The notes below the pieces were generated by a model. The model saw nothing but the letters and a program-made list of their open reading frames with translations. It was not told the origin of the DNA and made no database searches. Made by a program: the position numbers and the translations under genes. DNA of 34,508 bases, from assembly GCF_022968395.1 (NCBI RefSeq), contig NZ_JALJQZ010000038.1, forward strand, positions 1 to 34,508. The letters run 5' to 3'. This stretch comes from Affinirhizobium lemnae (GTDB lineage Bacteria > Pseudomonadota > Alphaproteobacteria > Rhizobiales > Rhizobiaceae). Positions 22,905 to 32,777 of the stretch are shown here, one piece after another; position 1 is the first letter of the stretch, and the number at the start of each line of letters is the position of its first letter.

Positions 22905-24596
22905 ATGATGCAATTGGCGGAGCGCCGCATACGTTTATCTCTCGGACTTTTGGAGACCCGACGACGTCTCGGTCGTCGTCTGGCAAGTCTCTGCATGTCC
23001 ATCGGTAGAACGTCACAGGGCGTTCCGGATCGTCTGATTGTCGCTCCTACCGATTTGCGCGCTATTGATCCCTTTATCGCTGAAGAGATCCTGGCTGGCC
23101 GGTTTCCGCTGGCCGGACGGTTGATGGAAGTCGAAAACGATTCGCCCTTTCTGCAGCATCTTCCGTCAAAGGCCTTTGCCGAGCGTTTGCATGCTTTTTC
23201 CTGGATGCGCCACATGCGCGCGCTCAAAACGGCCAAGGCACGCAACCAAACGCGGGCCATCATTTCGTCCTGGCTCGCAATCCACGGTCACCACACAAGG
23301 GGTATTGCATGGGAACCACACATAACAACCGAGCGGGTAATCGCCTGGCTGTCCCATTCGCCTGTGGTCTTGAATGGTGCGGAGGCAAGCTTTTACCGCC
23401 GCTTCATGAAGAGCCTCGCCTTTCATCGGCGTTATCTTCGCAAGATTGCATCCTGCGTCGGTGAGGGAGAGGTAAAGCTGCGTATCCATATCGCGCTTGC
23501 GATGATGTCGCTTGCCATGCCATCTTCTGCCAAGCTGGTGCTCAAGGATGGTCAGAAGCTGGATCGCGAGCTGGAGAGACAGGTCTTGGCGGACGGCGGC
23601 CACATCTCCCGCAATCCCCGCACCGCACTGGAAATCCTGCTTGATCTTTTGCCGCTGAGGCAAACCTATATCAACCTGGGGCACGATGTTCCCACCAAAC
23701 TTATCCCCACGATCGACCGCATTTATCCGGCATTACGCTTCTTTCGCCATCAGGATGGAGATCTCGCACTTTTCAATGGAGCGACAGCCACCCCGGCTGC
23801 CGAACTTCTCGCAGCCCTGCGTTACGACGAAACCGGTGGCAAGCCATTCAAGGCGCTTCCTCATAGCCATTTTCACAGGCTCGCCGCCGGTGAAACCACC
23901 ATCATCGTCGATACGGGCAAGGCTCATCGGCTCGATGTATCGCAGACTGCCCATGCGGGTTGTTTGTCGTTTGAAATGTCGGCTGGCAGAAGCCGGTTCA
24001 TCGTCAATGCTGGCATGCTACGCTTCGCAAGCCGCAGCTACCGGTTGATGGCACGGTCGACCTCAGCACACTCCACGATCACACTTGGCGAAACCTCCTC
24101 GTCGAGAATCCTGCAGTCGAACTTGCTGGGGCCGCTCATTCTAGACGGAATCGAAGAAGTCACCGCGGAACGCTGGGAAGACTCCTACGGCAACGATTGG
24201 TTGAAGGCGAGCCATGACGGCTATGTGAAGCCCTTCGGCTGGGTGCACCGGCGCGAGATCGGGCTCGCAGCAAAAGGCAACAAGATCAAGGGACACGATC
24301 ATTTCTTCCGTCCCGAAGATCAGATCGAACAGCGTCATGACGAGAGCCTCACCGCAACCGCCCGCTTCCATATTCACCCGTCAATTCTCCTGACGAAATT
24401 GCATGAAGACACGGTCATGCTGGAGGGAGCGGATGGTGAAACCTGGCTTTTCTCGGCACCCGGACAGAGCGTCGATATCGAAGACGACATCTTTTTCGCC
24501 GATGTGACCGGCATCTGTCCCAGTCAGCAGCTGGTGATCGAATTTACCCTGCCTCAAACGACAGATCTTCGTTGGATGCTAAAGAAACAAGGGTAG
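22905..24596 (+). CDS. Heparinase II/III family protein
   Basis: The 563-residue product resembles alphaproteobacterial heparinase II/III-like proteins found beside purH and rsmB. It starts with a basic helix (MMQLAERRIRLSL), continues as an alpha-helical toroid-like region with APTDLRAIDPFIAEEILAGR and HRRYLRKIAS, and ends in a beta-rich lyase-like half (TIIVDTGKAHRLDVSQTAHAG and a later THxTHS-like STSAHSTITLGE). The family cleaves acidic polysaccharides by elimination; here the substrate is unknown and a role in envelope polysaccharide turnover is only inferred. No signal peptide is obvious. ATG 22905 or 22908 has no clear ribosome site; a TTG at 22872 is another option. Confidence 0.82.
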   Translation: MMQLAERRIRLSLGLLETRRRLGRRLASLCMSIGRTSQGVPDRLIVAPTDLRAIDPFIAEEILAGRFPLAGRLMEVENDSPFLQHLPSKAFAERLHAFSWMRHMRALKTAKARNQTRAIISSWLAIHGHHTRGIAWEPHITTERVIAWLSHSPVVLNGAEASFYRRFMKSLAFHRRYLRKIASCVGEGEVKLRIHIALAMMSLAMPSSAKLVLKDGQKLDRELERQVLADGGHISRNPRTALEILLDLLPLRQTYINLGHDVPTKLIPTIDRIYPALRFFRHQDGDLALFNGATATPAAELLAALRYDETGGKPFKALPHSHFHRLAAGETTIIVDTGKAHRLDVSQTAHAGCLSFEMSAGRSRFIVNAGMLRFASRSYRLMARSTSAHSTITLGETSSSRILQSNLLGPLILDGIEEVTAERWEDSYGNDWLKASHDGYVKPFGWVHRREIGLAAKGNKIKGHDHFFRPEDQIEQRHDESLTATARFHIHPSILLTKLHEDTVMLEGADGETWLFSAPGQSVDIEDDIFFADVTGICPSQQLVIEFTLPQTTDLRWMLKKQG

Positions 24597-24691
24597 AACT
24601 GATTCGCATTCCCTCGAAGGTCAAGCTGTGCTAGGCGGCGCGCATGAAAAAGGCGCCAGCTGACGGGCGTCCCACCTGAACGGAGTGACCG

Positions 24692-26308
24692 ATGGCCGTT
24701 GTTTCCAAAATGATCCCTGCCCCTGACAAAGTGAAGATCCGCACAGCGCTCTTGTCCGTCTCGGACAAGACCGGCGTCGTGGAGCTCGCACAGGCCCTCA
24801 GCAGCCACGGTGTACGCCTTCTTTCAACCGGCGGCACCTTCAAGGCGCTGGCGGCAGCCGGTCTCGACGTCACCGACGTGTCGGAAGTCACCGGCTTTCC
24901 TGAAATCATGGATGGTCGCGTCAAGACCCTGCATCCCGGTGTCCATGGCGGCCTTCTCGCCATTCGCGACGATGCGGATCACGTCAAGGCTATGAATGAC
25001 CACAAGATCGGCGCAATCGACCTTGCGGTCATCAATCTCTATCCGTTCGAAGAAGTCCGTGCCGCAGGCGGCGACTATCCGACCACAGTCGAGAACATCG
25101 ATATCGGCGGTCCGGCCATGATCCGTGCAGCGGCCAAGAATCATGCCTATGTAACGGTGGTGGTTGATCCGCAGGATTATCCGCAGCTCATCCAAGCACT
25201 TGCAACAGAAGACGGCCAGACCGCCTATGCGTTCCGCCAGAAGATGGCAGCCAAGGCCTATGCCCGTACCGCCGCCTACGACACGATGATTTCCAATTGG
25301 TTCGCTGAAGCCCTCGACATCGAGATGCCGCGCTACCGCACACTCGGCGGGGTTCTCTCGCAGGAAATGCGCTACGGCGAAAATCCGCACCAGTCCGCAG
25401 GTTTCTACCTGACGGGCGACAAGCGTCCGGGCGTTGCGACCGCTTCGCTCATTCAGGGCAAGCAGCTTTCCTACAACAACATCAACGATACGGATGCAGC
25501 CTACGAACTGGTTGCCGAGTTCCCTTCTGAAAACGGTCCTGCCTGCGCAATCATCAAACACGCCAATCCCTGTGGTGTCGCGATTGGCGGCTCGCTGGTG
25601 GAAGCCTATAAGCGGGCACTGGCCTGCGACAGCACCTCTGCTTTTGGCGGCATCATTGCCCTGAACCAGACACTTGATGCGGCGACGGCAGAAGAGATCG
25701 TCAAACTGTTCACCGAAGTCATCATCGCACCGGACGTAACGGATGAAGCCAAGGCCATCATCGCCCGCAAGCCCAATCTGCGCCTCCTGGCCGCGGGTGG
25801 CCTGCCGGACCCGCGTTCACGCGGCCTGACCGCCAAGACTGTTTCGGGTGGTCTTCTGGTCCAGACCCGCGATAACGGCATGGTGGAAGACCTCGATCTG
25901 CGCGTTGTGACCAAGCGTGCGCCAACAGAGCAGGAACTGATCGACATGAAGTTCGCCTTCAAGGTGGGCAAACATGTGAAGTCCAACGCCGTTGTCTATG
26001 CCAAGAATGGCCAGACGGCTGGCATCGGTGCCGGTCAGATGAGCCGTGTGGACTCTGCCCGAATTGCCGGTCTCAAGGCCGAAGAAGCCGCCAAGGCCAT
26101 GGGCTGGGCTGAGCCTATGACGCGTGGTTCTGCTGTTGCGTCGGAAGCGTTCCTGCCCTTTGCTGATGGCCTTCTGTCCATGATTGCGGCAGGCGCAACC
26201 GCCGTCATCCAACCAGGCGGCTCCATGCGGGATGAAGAAGTCATTGCCGCCGCAAACGAGCATGGTGTTGCCATGGTCTTCACCGGCATGCGTCACTTCC
26301 GTCATTGA
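24692..26308 (+). CDS. purH: Bifunctional AICAR formyltransferase / IMP cyclohydrolase
   Basis: PurH catalyses the last two steps of IMP synthesis: formylation of AICAR with 10-formyl-tetrahydrofolate and ring closure. The 538-residue product has the N-terminal MGS-like cyclohydrolase domain (about 18-150: [34 protein letters not shown]) and the C-terminal transformylase with [29 protein letters not shown] and a terminal [22 protein letters not shown] precedes ATG 24692. It follows the heparinase gene by 95 bases and ends in a strong shared terminator. Confidence 0.98.
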   Translation: MAVVSKMIPAPDKVKIRTALLSVSDKTGVVELAQALSSHGVRLLSTGGTFKALAAAGLDVTDVSEVTGFPEIMDGRVKTLHPGVHGGLLAIRDDADHVKAMNDHKIGAIDLAVINLYPFEEVRAAGGDYPTTVENIDIGGPAMIRAAAKNHAYVTVVVDPQDYPQLIQALATEDGQTAYAFRQKMAAKAYARTAAYDTMISNWFAEALDIEMPRYRTLGGVLSQEMRYGENPHQSAGFYLTGDKRPGVATASLIQGKQLSYNNINDTDAAYELVAEFPSENGPACAIIKHANPCGVAIGGSLVEAYKRALACDSTSAFGGIIALNQTLDAATAEEIVKLFTEVIIAPDVTDEAKAIIARKPNLRLLAAGGLPDPRSRGLTAKTVSGGLLVQTRDNGMVEDLDLRVVTKRAPTEQELIDMKFAFKVGKHVKSNAVVYAKNGQTAGIGAGQMSRVDSARIAGLKAEEAAKAMGWAEPMTRGSAVASEAFLPFADGLLSMIAAGATAVIQPGGSMRDEEVIAAANEHGVAMVFTGMRHFRH

Positions 26309-26316
26309 TATCGGTT

Positions 26317-26355
26317 AAAGATCCCGCGGCCGACAGATCAGCGGCGGGATCTTTT
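26317..26355. terminator. Bidirectional intrinsic terminator of purH and the MFS gene
   Basis: Stem AAAGATCCCGC/GCGGGATCTTT (26317-26327 with 26344-26354), 16-base loop, followed by TTTT on the plus strand and by CTTTAACC on the minus strand. It lies between convergent genes ending at 26308 (+) and 26364 (-). Confidence 0.9.
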
Positions 26356-26363
26356 GACTGCTG

Positions 26364-27749
26364 TCAATCAGGCGATTTGGCGGGATAGCGTGTTGCAAGA
26401 AGCAGCAGAAATCCGGCTCCGAGAAAAACGATCAGGGTAGCCATACCGAGACGCGCGGACCCCGTTGCATAGGTGACAATGGAAAACGACAGCGTTGCCA
26501 GAAAGCTGGTGGCGCGACCGGAAAGCGCGTAAATTCCGAAATAGCGTCCCGCCTCGTCGACAGAAATGCTCCTGGCCAGATAAGAGCGTGAAGACGCTTG
26601 AACAGGTCCGAACGCGGCACCGATCAGAACGCCGAATAGGAGATAGGCTTTTTCTGCCGACGTGGCGAAGGGGCCTCCGCTATCGACCGCAGGCAGCGAG
26701 ACAAGACCGAAGATCGTATAATCGACCCCGGTCGAGACGATGCCGGTCGTGGCAATGATCAGGAGGACGAGGCTCCCGATCACCACGCGCTTTGAACCCA
26801 TGATGCGATCCAGGCGTCCGGCGATCAGACAACTGAAGATGGCCACAACATTGATCAGTATCCCGAAGAGCCCGATTTCCAGCGTTGCCCAGCCAAACAT
26901 GCCAGCCGCAAAGGCACCGCCCAGGATCAGCACACCGTTCACGCCGTCCTGATAGAGCATGCGGGCAAGGAGGAAGCGCAGGGTCATCCGACGGCGGGTG
27001 ACGAGTTCAGCTACTGTGCTTTTCAATTGTGCGACACCCGCCCGCACGGCCTGGCGCATGGGAAGGCCGCGCGCGGCATCCGGCGTGAAAAGGAACATCG
27101 GCAGGATGAAAATAAGATACCAGAGTGCTGCAAGTGGCCCTGTTACGCGCGCATCTTCACCCTGAACCGGGTCGAGCCCAAAGAGAGGCGAGAGACCGAG
27201 GAGTGTCTTGCCGGTCTTTGGGTCACCCGCAAGGAAACCTACGACAAGGATCAGGACGATCATGCCGCCGAGATAGCCGAGCCCCCACGACGTATTGGAG
27301 ATGCGGCCAACCTCCCGCTCCGGTACCAGCCGCGGCATCATAGAATCATTGAAGACGATGGAAAATTCCGCTGCGATCGAGGCCAGGATCATGAAGGTGA
27401 CGGGCCATAGAAGCGACGAGCCCGGCGCCGCAAACCAAAGCATCGAAAGCGATGCAATCTTGATCAGCGCAAAAAACAGGATCCATGGCTTGCGTGCACC
27501 TGATTGATCCGCGATCGAACCCAGCACCGGCGACAGAACGGCGATGATGATCGACGACACCGTTGCCATGTTGCTCCACATGGCCTGTGCCGAGACCGGA
27601 TCTTCGGTCAGTCGGGCAACGAAATAGGGGCCGAAGACAAAGGTCGTGACAACGGTAAAAAAGGGCTGGGCTGCCCAGTCGAACAGCATCCAGCCCCAGA
27701 TTCCGCGGGAAGAGGCACGTGTCTCCATCCCGGTTTGCGAAGTGCTCAC
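26364..27749 (-). CDS. UMF1-family MFS transporter
   Basis: The 461-residue membrane protein resembles the Atg22-like/UMF1 group of the major facilitator superfamily: an N-terminal GWMLFDWAAQPFFTVVTTFV segment, SPVLGSIADQSGARKPW at the loop after helix 2, and GYLGG in the middle. About 12 hydrophobic stretches are evident. It starts with GTG 27749, preceded by GGAG at nine bases; ATG 27728 is the alternative. Fungal Atg22 exports amino acids from the vacuole; bacterial substrates are unknown. It is 99 bases downstream of the glutamate dehydrogenase gene on the same strand and may be co-transcribed. Confidence 0.88.
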   Translation of the reverse strand: MSTSQTGMETRASSRGIWGWMLFDWAAQPFFTVVTTFVFGPYFVARLTEDPVSAQAMWSNMATVSSIIIAVLSPVLGSIADQSGARKPWILFFALIKIASLSMLWFAAPGSSLLWPVTFMILASIAAEFSIVFNDSMMPRLVPEREVGRISNTSWGLGYLGGMIVLILVVGFLAGDPKTGKTLLGLSPLFGLDPVQGEDARVTGPLAALWYLIFILPMFLFTPDAARGLPMRQAVRAGVAQLKSTVAELVTRRRMTLRFLLARMLYQDGVNGVLILGGAFAAGMFGWATLEIGLFGILINVVAIFSCLIAGRLDRIMGSKRVVIGSLVLLIIATTGIVSTGVDYTIFGLVSLPAVDSGGPFATSAEKAYLLFGVLIGAAFGPVQASSRSYLARSISVDEAGRYFGIYALSGRATSFLATLSFSIVTYATGSARLGMATLIVFLGAGFLLLLATRYPAKSPD

Positions 27750-27799
27750 GCGTCCATCTCCAAGCAGGCATTGTCAGCGACGCCGGAGAGCCGCCCTCC

Positions 27800-27850
27800 G
27801 GTCCGGCCACGGCGATAAACCGAAGCCGGACCTGAAGATCCTATAGGATC
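27800..27850 (-). repeat. Palindromes between glutamate dehydrogenase and MFS genes
   Basis: GATCCTATAGGATC (27837-27850) is a perfect 14-base palindrome that overlaps the dehydrogenase stop codon. Next to it GGTCCGGC (27800-27807) pairs with GCCGGACC (27825-27832) around a 17-base loop. No T tract follows on the minus strand, so it may slow or process the transcript rather than terminate it. Confidence 0.45.
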
Positions 27851-30800
27851 ACCGAACCTGCGATTGGGCAAGATCGGTAAACAGGCTCGCCGCGACCATC
27901 ATCTTCGCCAGCGACGTCTCACCCCCTTCGCTCAGCGCCAGCAACTCGCTGCTGATGCGGTTCAAACGAATACGGTCACTCGACAGCCAAGCCTCCAAAG
28001 GACGCTTCTCGCTTCCATAGCCAGCGAGAGCAGCGGACACGATATCGCGTCGCGCTGTTGCGATCTGTTGCAGGCTACGCACCAAAGCAAGGTTCTCGTA
28101 GTGATCCGCCGGGCTGAAACGCTCGCCCGCATCGAGGAAGCGATTGACCCTGAAGGTATCGGTTACGCTGAAGTAGACTTCGGTCGCCCGAGCGAGTGGC
28201 GCACCACTGCGATCGGAGATCAGCATGATTTCTGGCACGAGAACGAGATTGGGCAGAAGATCCAGTTCGGCCGCCAAGTCCGCGGGTACACCCTCAGGCC
28301 AGTCTGTTGCAGCAATCGCCGTCTTGGAGATTGCAGAACGCAGACTTTTCAGACCGGAACGGATATTCTGGACAGCTTCCGCCACAGGCAAGGTGGTCAC
28401 GCCGGTCTGCAGGATGAAAATGGTAGCGCCCATGAAGATCTCGCCGATACGCTCATAGAGATCGTTCTGAACTTCGCCATCCAGCTTTGTATCCAGAGCA
28501 TCAACCGCTGCCCACAGCTTGGGCAGGTCGAATGCATCGCGGGCGATGAATGCAGCCTTCACGGCATCCACCAGACCACGACCGCTGATATCGCTCATCA
28601 TCTGCGCGAAGCCGGGGCCTCCGCGGTTGATGACCTCGTTGGCAAGAATGGTCGCGATGATCTCGCGGCTCAGCCTGTGATTGGAAATATCCTCGGCAAA
28701 TGTCTTCTGCATCTGCTTGGGGAAATAACCGGTGAGCATCGAACCGAAGTAAGGATCATCCGGCAGTTGGCTCGCCACGATCGCATCGAACAACACGATC
28801 TTGGAGTAAGACAACAGAACGCCGACTTCCGGCCGCGTCAGCGGCTTGCCGCTCGCATAGCGATCGGCAAGTTCGGCATCATCCGGCAACATTTCCACCT
28901 TGCGGTTCAGCTCGCCACGGCTTTCGAGCGCAGACATCAGCCTTGCAAGCTCCTCCCGGTTTCGCACACCACGGCGTGCCGTGAGCGAAATCGCCAGAGA
29001 CTGCAGATAGTTGTTGCGCAGAACCAGATGACCCACATCCTCCGTCATGGAAGCCAGCAGCTTGTCGCGCTTGTCACGCGGCAGGCGACCGTCCTGCATG
29101 GCAGGGCTGAGAGCAATCTTGATGTTCACCTCAACGTCAGAGGAATTCACACCAGCAGAGTTGTCGATAGCATCCGAGTTGCAACGTCCACCGTTCAGCG
29201 AATAGGCAATGCGGCCCTTCTGGGTCACACCAAGGTTGGCACCTTCGCCGATGACCTTGGCGCGCACTTCGCCTGCCGTGACGCGGATCGGATCGTTGGC
29301 GCGATCACCCACTTCCGCATCCGTTTCAGAGGGCGCCTTGATGTAGGTGCCGATACCACCGAACCACAGGAGGTCGACAGGGCTCTTCAGGATCGCCGTC
29401 ATGATCTCCAAAGGTGTGGCTACATCCTTTTCGATATGGATGGCAGCCTTGGCCTGTGGGGTCAGCTTCACCGATTTCTCGGAGCGCGAGATGATCATCG
29501 CACCCTCAGACAGCACGGACCGATCGAAATCCTGCCAGCTTGAGCGCGGCAGGGCGAACATGCGCTCGCGCTCCTTGAAGGTCTCTTCAATATCCGGGTT
29601 CGGATCAATCACGATGTCTCGATGGTCGAAAGCGGCTATCAGCCTAATCTGCCGCGACAGCAGCATGCCGTTGCCGAACACATCGCCCGACATATCTCCC
29701 ACACCCGCCACGGTGAACGGGGTCGACTGAATATCGATATTCATTTCGCGGAAGTGGCGCTTGACGGCTTCCCAGGCACCACGCGCGGTAATACCCATCT
29801 TCTTGTGGTCGTAACCGGCAGAACCACCAGAGGCGAACGCATCGTCCAGCCAGAAGCCTGCTTCCTGCGCCAAGCCATTTGCGGTGTCGGAGAAGGTTGC
29901 AGTTCCCTTGTCAGCAGCCACTACGAAGTATGGGTCGTCACCATCCAAACGCAGCGTATCGGCAGGTCCAATAATGTCACCGCCGACGATATTGTCGGTG
30001 ATGGACAGCATCGTACGAATGAAGGTCTTGTAGGCATCGCGGCCGGCGTTGAAGAACAGATCGCGCTGTGCTGGCGAAGGCAGCTTTTTCGGGAAGAAGC
30101 CACCCTTCGCACCAACCGGCACGATAACGGCGTTCTTGACCTGTTGCGCCTTCACGAGGCCGAGCACTTCCGTGCGATAGTCTTCACCGCGGTCGGACCA
30201 GCGAAGACCACCACGTGCTACCTTGCCGAAGCGCAAGTGCACGCCTTCCACTTCAGTGCCGTATACGAAGATTTCGCGGAAAGGCAGAGGCTGCGGCAAC
30301 CCTTCCAAGCGGCTGGGGTCCAGCTTGAAGGCAAGAACAGCCTTCGGCTTTCCATCGGCATCCTTCTGGAAATAGTTGGTTCGCATCGTGCTTTCGATGA
30401 GATTCACGTAGCGACGAAGCGTCCGGTCGTCGTCCAAGTTGGGAACGGCAGTGAGTGCGCCTTCGAGTGCTGCGTGATGATCCGTCAGTTTGCGTTCGCG
30501 CTGCTTGTCGCCAATGCTTGGATCGAAGCCGTCCCGGAACAGTTCGAAAAGGCGGCGGCTGATTTGCGGATAGCGCGCGAGGGTATCCGCGATATGGGCC
30601 TGCGAGTAGACGATGCCTGTCTGGCGCAGATAGCGGGCGAAAGCACGCAAGACATTTGTCTCGCGGACGGATAGCCCGGTGAGCAGAACCAGTCTGTTGA
30701 AGCTGTCGTTATCGACGGCACCGGAGAAGGCGGCGAGAAACGCCTCCTCTACCAGTGGCGCTTCTTTGACCATATCGATGGAGCGCTGTTCCGTGAGTTC

Positions 30801-32603
30801 CAACTCCATGTCGTGCACGACGATGCGCTTGCCATCCGCCTTCAGGAACAAATCGAACGTCCGTTCGCTGACGACCTGGAAGCCAAGATTTTCGAGAAGC
30901 GGAACACGGCGCGATAGAGCCAGATGTCCTTCCGCATGGAAAATCTTGAGGGATAGGACCTTGCGTCCTTCCTCCACAAGCTTACGCTCATAGAGAGCGA
31001 TACGGATGTTTTCACCCTGCCCGCAGGCCAGGATATCGTCCAGATCTTCTACCGTTTCTGCTGGTGTGAAAGCTTCCTGGAAGGCATAGCTCGTTTCCAA
31101 CTGCGGCACTTTGGGGCCAGCAAGAGCGACAAATTGCTCTTCCCAAGGTGTCGAGATGTCGCGAATCGCATCTTCGAGCTTGCTCTGGGCGACGCGCGGC
31201 GTCTTTCCATCGCGTCGTCCAATGATGAAGTGTACGCGCGCGGTGCCGCCTTCCGGGAATGCCGGGTAATAGGCTGAAACATGCCCCTGGAACACCTCGG
31301 TCAGGTAGTGGCCGATCTTTTCGCGAACGACCGAGTCATAGTTTTCACGTGGAACATAGACAAGGATGGATACGAAGCGATCGAAGTGGTCGATACGCGC
31401 CAGAGCACGCACGCGCGGACGCTCCGCCAGTTCCATGATCTGCTCGCAGTAGCGCGCCAGAAGATCCGGATCGATCTGGAACAGGTCGTCGCGCGGATAG
31501 GATTCCAGCGTGTTCTTGAGCATGCGTCCGGAATGGCTCAAGGGGTCGAAGCCGAAATGATCCTCGACCTTGGCGACCTTCTCCCGCAACAGCGGAATGT
31601 CGATAACAGAATGCGTATAGGCGGTCGCGGTGAACAGACCGACGATCCGCAATTCGCCGGTCACCTTGCCCTCAGCGTCAAAGCGCTTCACGCCCACGTA
31701 ATCCATATAGGCGCGCCGGTGAACTACGGATTTCACATTGGCCTTCGTGACGATGAGATAATCCGGCCCCTGAAGAAACTGCAGGATTTCCGGCGTCGTG
31801 GTCACCTTGTCTTTGCCCTGGCGCAGAACCAGAACATCGGGATCGGAGAGAATTCCAAGACCACGACCCTTTCCGCGCTCGACGGTCGCGCTTTCGCCAT
31901 CGCCGGAATAGATATATTCCCGCATGCCGAGGAAGATGAAATTTCCGTCACGCAGCCAGCTCAGGAAATCCAGAACCTCCGCGCGCTGCATCTTGCGGCC
32001 ACGCGCCACATTGTCCGGAAGTTCGCTCATGGCAGCGTCGAGAAGATCCAGCATCGGCTTCCAGTCGCTGATCGCCGAGTGCACGCGATCCAACACCTGA
32101 CGCAGCCGTTCGATGAGCGATTCGGCCTGCTCATCGCTCAAAAGCGCCAGATGGATCTGAATGAAGCTGACATGCCGTGCATTGGCCTGACTGCGCTCAT
32201 GCGAATAAAGCTTAGGAGATGAGCCTGGCTCAAAATCCAGAATAGGATGAACCGCGAGCGTGATATCGCGATGGGTGCTGGTCACCTCTCCCATGACGGA
32301 ATCGAAGAGGAAAGGCATATCCCGGTCGATAATGGTGAGGATGGATACACGCTGGCCATTGGGCTGAACGTCGTCTGAGGACGAAACAGTGATCCTGGCC
32401 GCATCGCCCTTCCAGGCCTTCAGCTCTTCGCTTGCGTGAAGCGCGGCGGCAGCCAGCATCTCCGGCGTATAGGCGGCGATATCATCGTTACTCGCCCGCC
32501 CGAACAGGATTGCCGGATCGAGAAGGACCCCGCTATGGTCCGTCAGCACAGTTTGCGCCAACTCGATCTGCTTTTCCCGTTTCGGATTTTGCCTTACGGC
32601 CAT
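27849..32603 (-). CDS. NAD-specific glutamate dehydrogenase, 180-kDa class
   Basis: The enzyme interconverts glutamate and 2-oxoglutarate plus ammonia with NAD, mostly in the catabolic direction. At 1584 residues it matches the large GDH_180 class of proteobacteria and actinobacteria. The N-terminal third is the regulatory region (ACT-like repeats; RDMPFLFDSVMGEV, HPILDFEPG). The catalytic part has RFGKVARGGLRWSDRGEDYR, VPVGAKGGFFPKKLP, VAADKGTATFSDTANG and GVGDMSGDVFGNGML. A long helical C terminus follows. GGGAGGAAATC precedes ATG 32603. It probably feeds amino-acid nitrogen and carbon into the TCA cycle. Long antisense ORFs across this gene are shadows. Confidence 0.96.
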   Translation of the reverse strand: MAVRQNPKREKQIELAQTVLTDHSGVLLDPAILFGRASNDDIAAYTPEMLAAAALHASEELKAWKGDAARITVSSSDDVQPNGQRVSILTIIDRDMPFLFDSVMGEVTSTHRDITLAVHPILDFEPGSSPKLYSHERSQANARHVSFIQIHLALLSDEQAESLIERLRQVLDRVHSAISDWKPMLDLLDAAMSELPDNVARGRKMQRAEVLDFLSWLRDGNFIFLGMREYIYSGDGESATVERGKGRGLGILSDPDVLVLRQGKDKVTTTPEILQFLQGPDYLIVTKANVKSVVHRRAYMDYVGVKRFDAEGKVTGELRIVGLFTATAYTHSVIDIPLLREKVAKVEDHFGFDPLSHSGRMLKNTLESYPRDDLFQIDPDLLARYCEQIMELAERPRVRALARIDHFDRFVSILVYVPRENYDSVVREKIGHYLTEVFQGHVSAYYPAFPEGGTARVHFIIGRRDGKTPRVAQSKLEDAIRDISTPWEEQFVALAGPKVPQLETSYAFQEAFTPAETVEDLDDILACGQGENIRIALYERKLVEEGRKVLSLKIFHAEGHLALSRRVPLLENLGFQVVSERTFDLFLKADGKRIVVHDMELELTEQRSIDMVKEAPLVEEAFLAAFSGAVDNDSFNRLVLLTGLSVRETNVLRAFARYLRQTGIVYSQAHIADTLARYPQISRRLFELFRDGFDPSIGDKQRERKLTDHHAALEGALTAVPNLDDDRTLRRYVNLIESTMRTNYFQKDADGKPKAVLAFKLDPSRLEGLPQPLPFREIFVYGTEVEGVHLRFGKVARGGLRWSDRGEDYRTEVLGLVKAQQVKNAVIVPVGAKGGFFPKKLPSPAQRDLFFNAGRDAYKTFIRTMLSITDNIVGGDIIGPADTLRLDGDDPYFVVAADKGTATFSDTANGLAQEAGFWLDDAFASGGSAGYDHKKMGITARGAWEAVKRHFREMNIDIQSTPFTVAGVGDMSGDVFGNGMLLSRQIRLIAAFDHRDIVIDPNPDIEETFKERERMFALPRSSWQDFDRSVLSEGAMIISRSEKSVKLTPQAKAAIHIEKDVATPLEIMTAILKSPVDLLWFGGIGTYIKAPSETDAEVGDRANDPIRVTAGEVRAKVIGEGANLGVTQKGRIAYSLNGGRCNSDAIDNSAGVNSSDVEVNIKIALSPAMQDGRLPRDKRDKLLASMTEDVGHLVLRNNYLQSLAISLTARRGVRNREELARLMSALESRGELNRKVEMLPDDAELADRYASGKPLTRPEVGVLLSYSKIVLFDAIVASQLPDDPYFGSMLTGYFPKQMQKTFAEDISNHRLSREIIATILANEVINRGGPGFAQMMSDISGRGLVDAVKAAFIARDAFDLPKLWAAVDALDTKLDGEVQNDLYERIGEIFMGATIFILQTGVTTLPVAEAVQNIRSGLKSLRSAISKTAIAATDWPEGVPADLAAELDLLPNLVLVPEIMLISDRSGAPLARATEVYFSVTDTFRVNRFLDAGERFSPADHYENLALVRSLQQIATARRDIVSAALAGYGSEKRPLEAWLSSDRIRLNRISSELLALSEGGETSLAKMMVAASLFTDLAQSQVR

Positions 32604-32777
32604 GATTTCCTCCCATAGAGTTGTTTTTTGTATGAGATATTGAGGAATTTCTTGAATATTGCAGCCATATCAGAGCCGCATGGCAGCCTTTGGACAAGTT
32701 TTGGCAGAATTCAATACGTTTTCTTGGCGCGATCGTCGTAAAATCGATTCAACAGGTTCGAAAGGGTGTCGTATTCG

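Noticed and set aside
22760..23008. 82-codon ORF between rsmB and the heparinase gene
   Set aside because: It overlaps the start of the heparinase gene in another frame and its second half is low-complexity antiframe sequence.
24597..24691. Possible ZTP (pfl) riboswitch upstream of purH
   Set aside because: Only 95 bases are available, and I could not fit the conserved pfl core or its pseudoknot.
27864..31000. Several long plus-strand ORFs (up to 559 codons) opposite glutamate dehydrogenase
   Set aside because: They are shadows of the high-GC dehydrogenase gene with no domain content.
32604..32777. Possible RNA gene or riboswitch between glutamate dehydrogenase and pdxY
   Set aside because: The spacer is short and AT-rich, without a stable conserved-looking fold; it is adequately explained as two divergent promoters.
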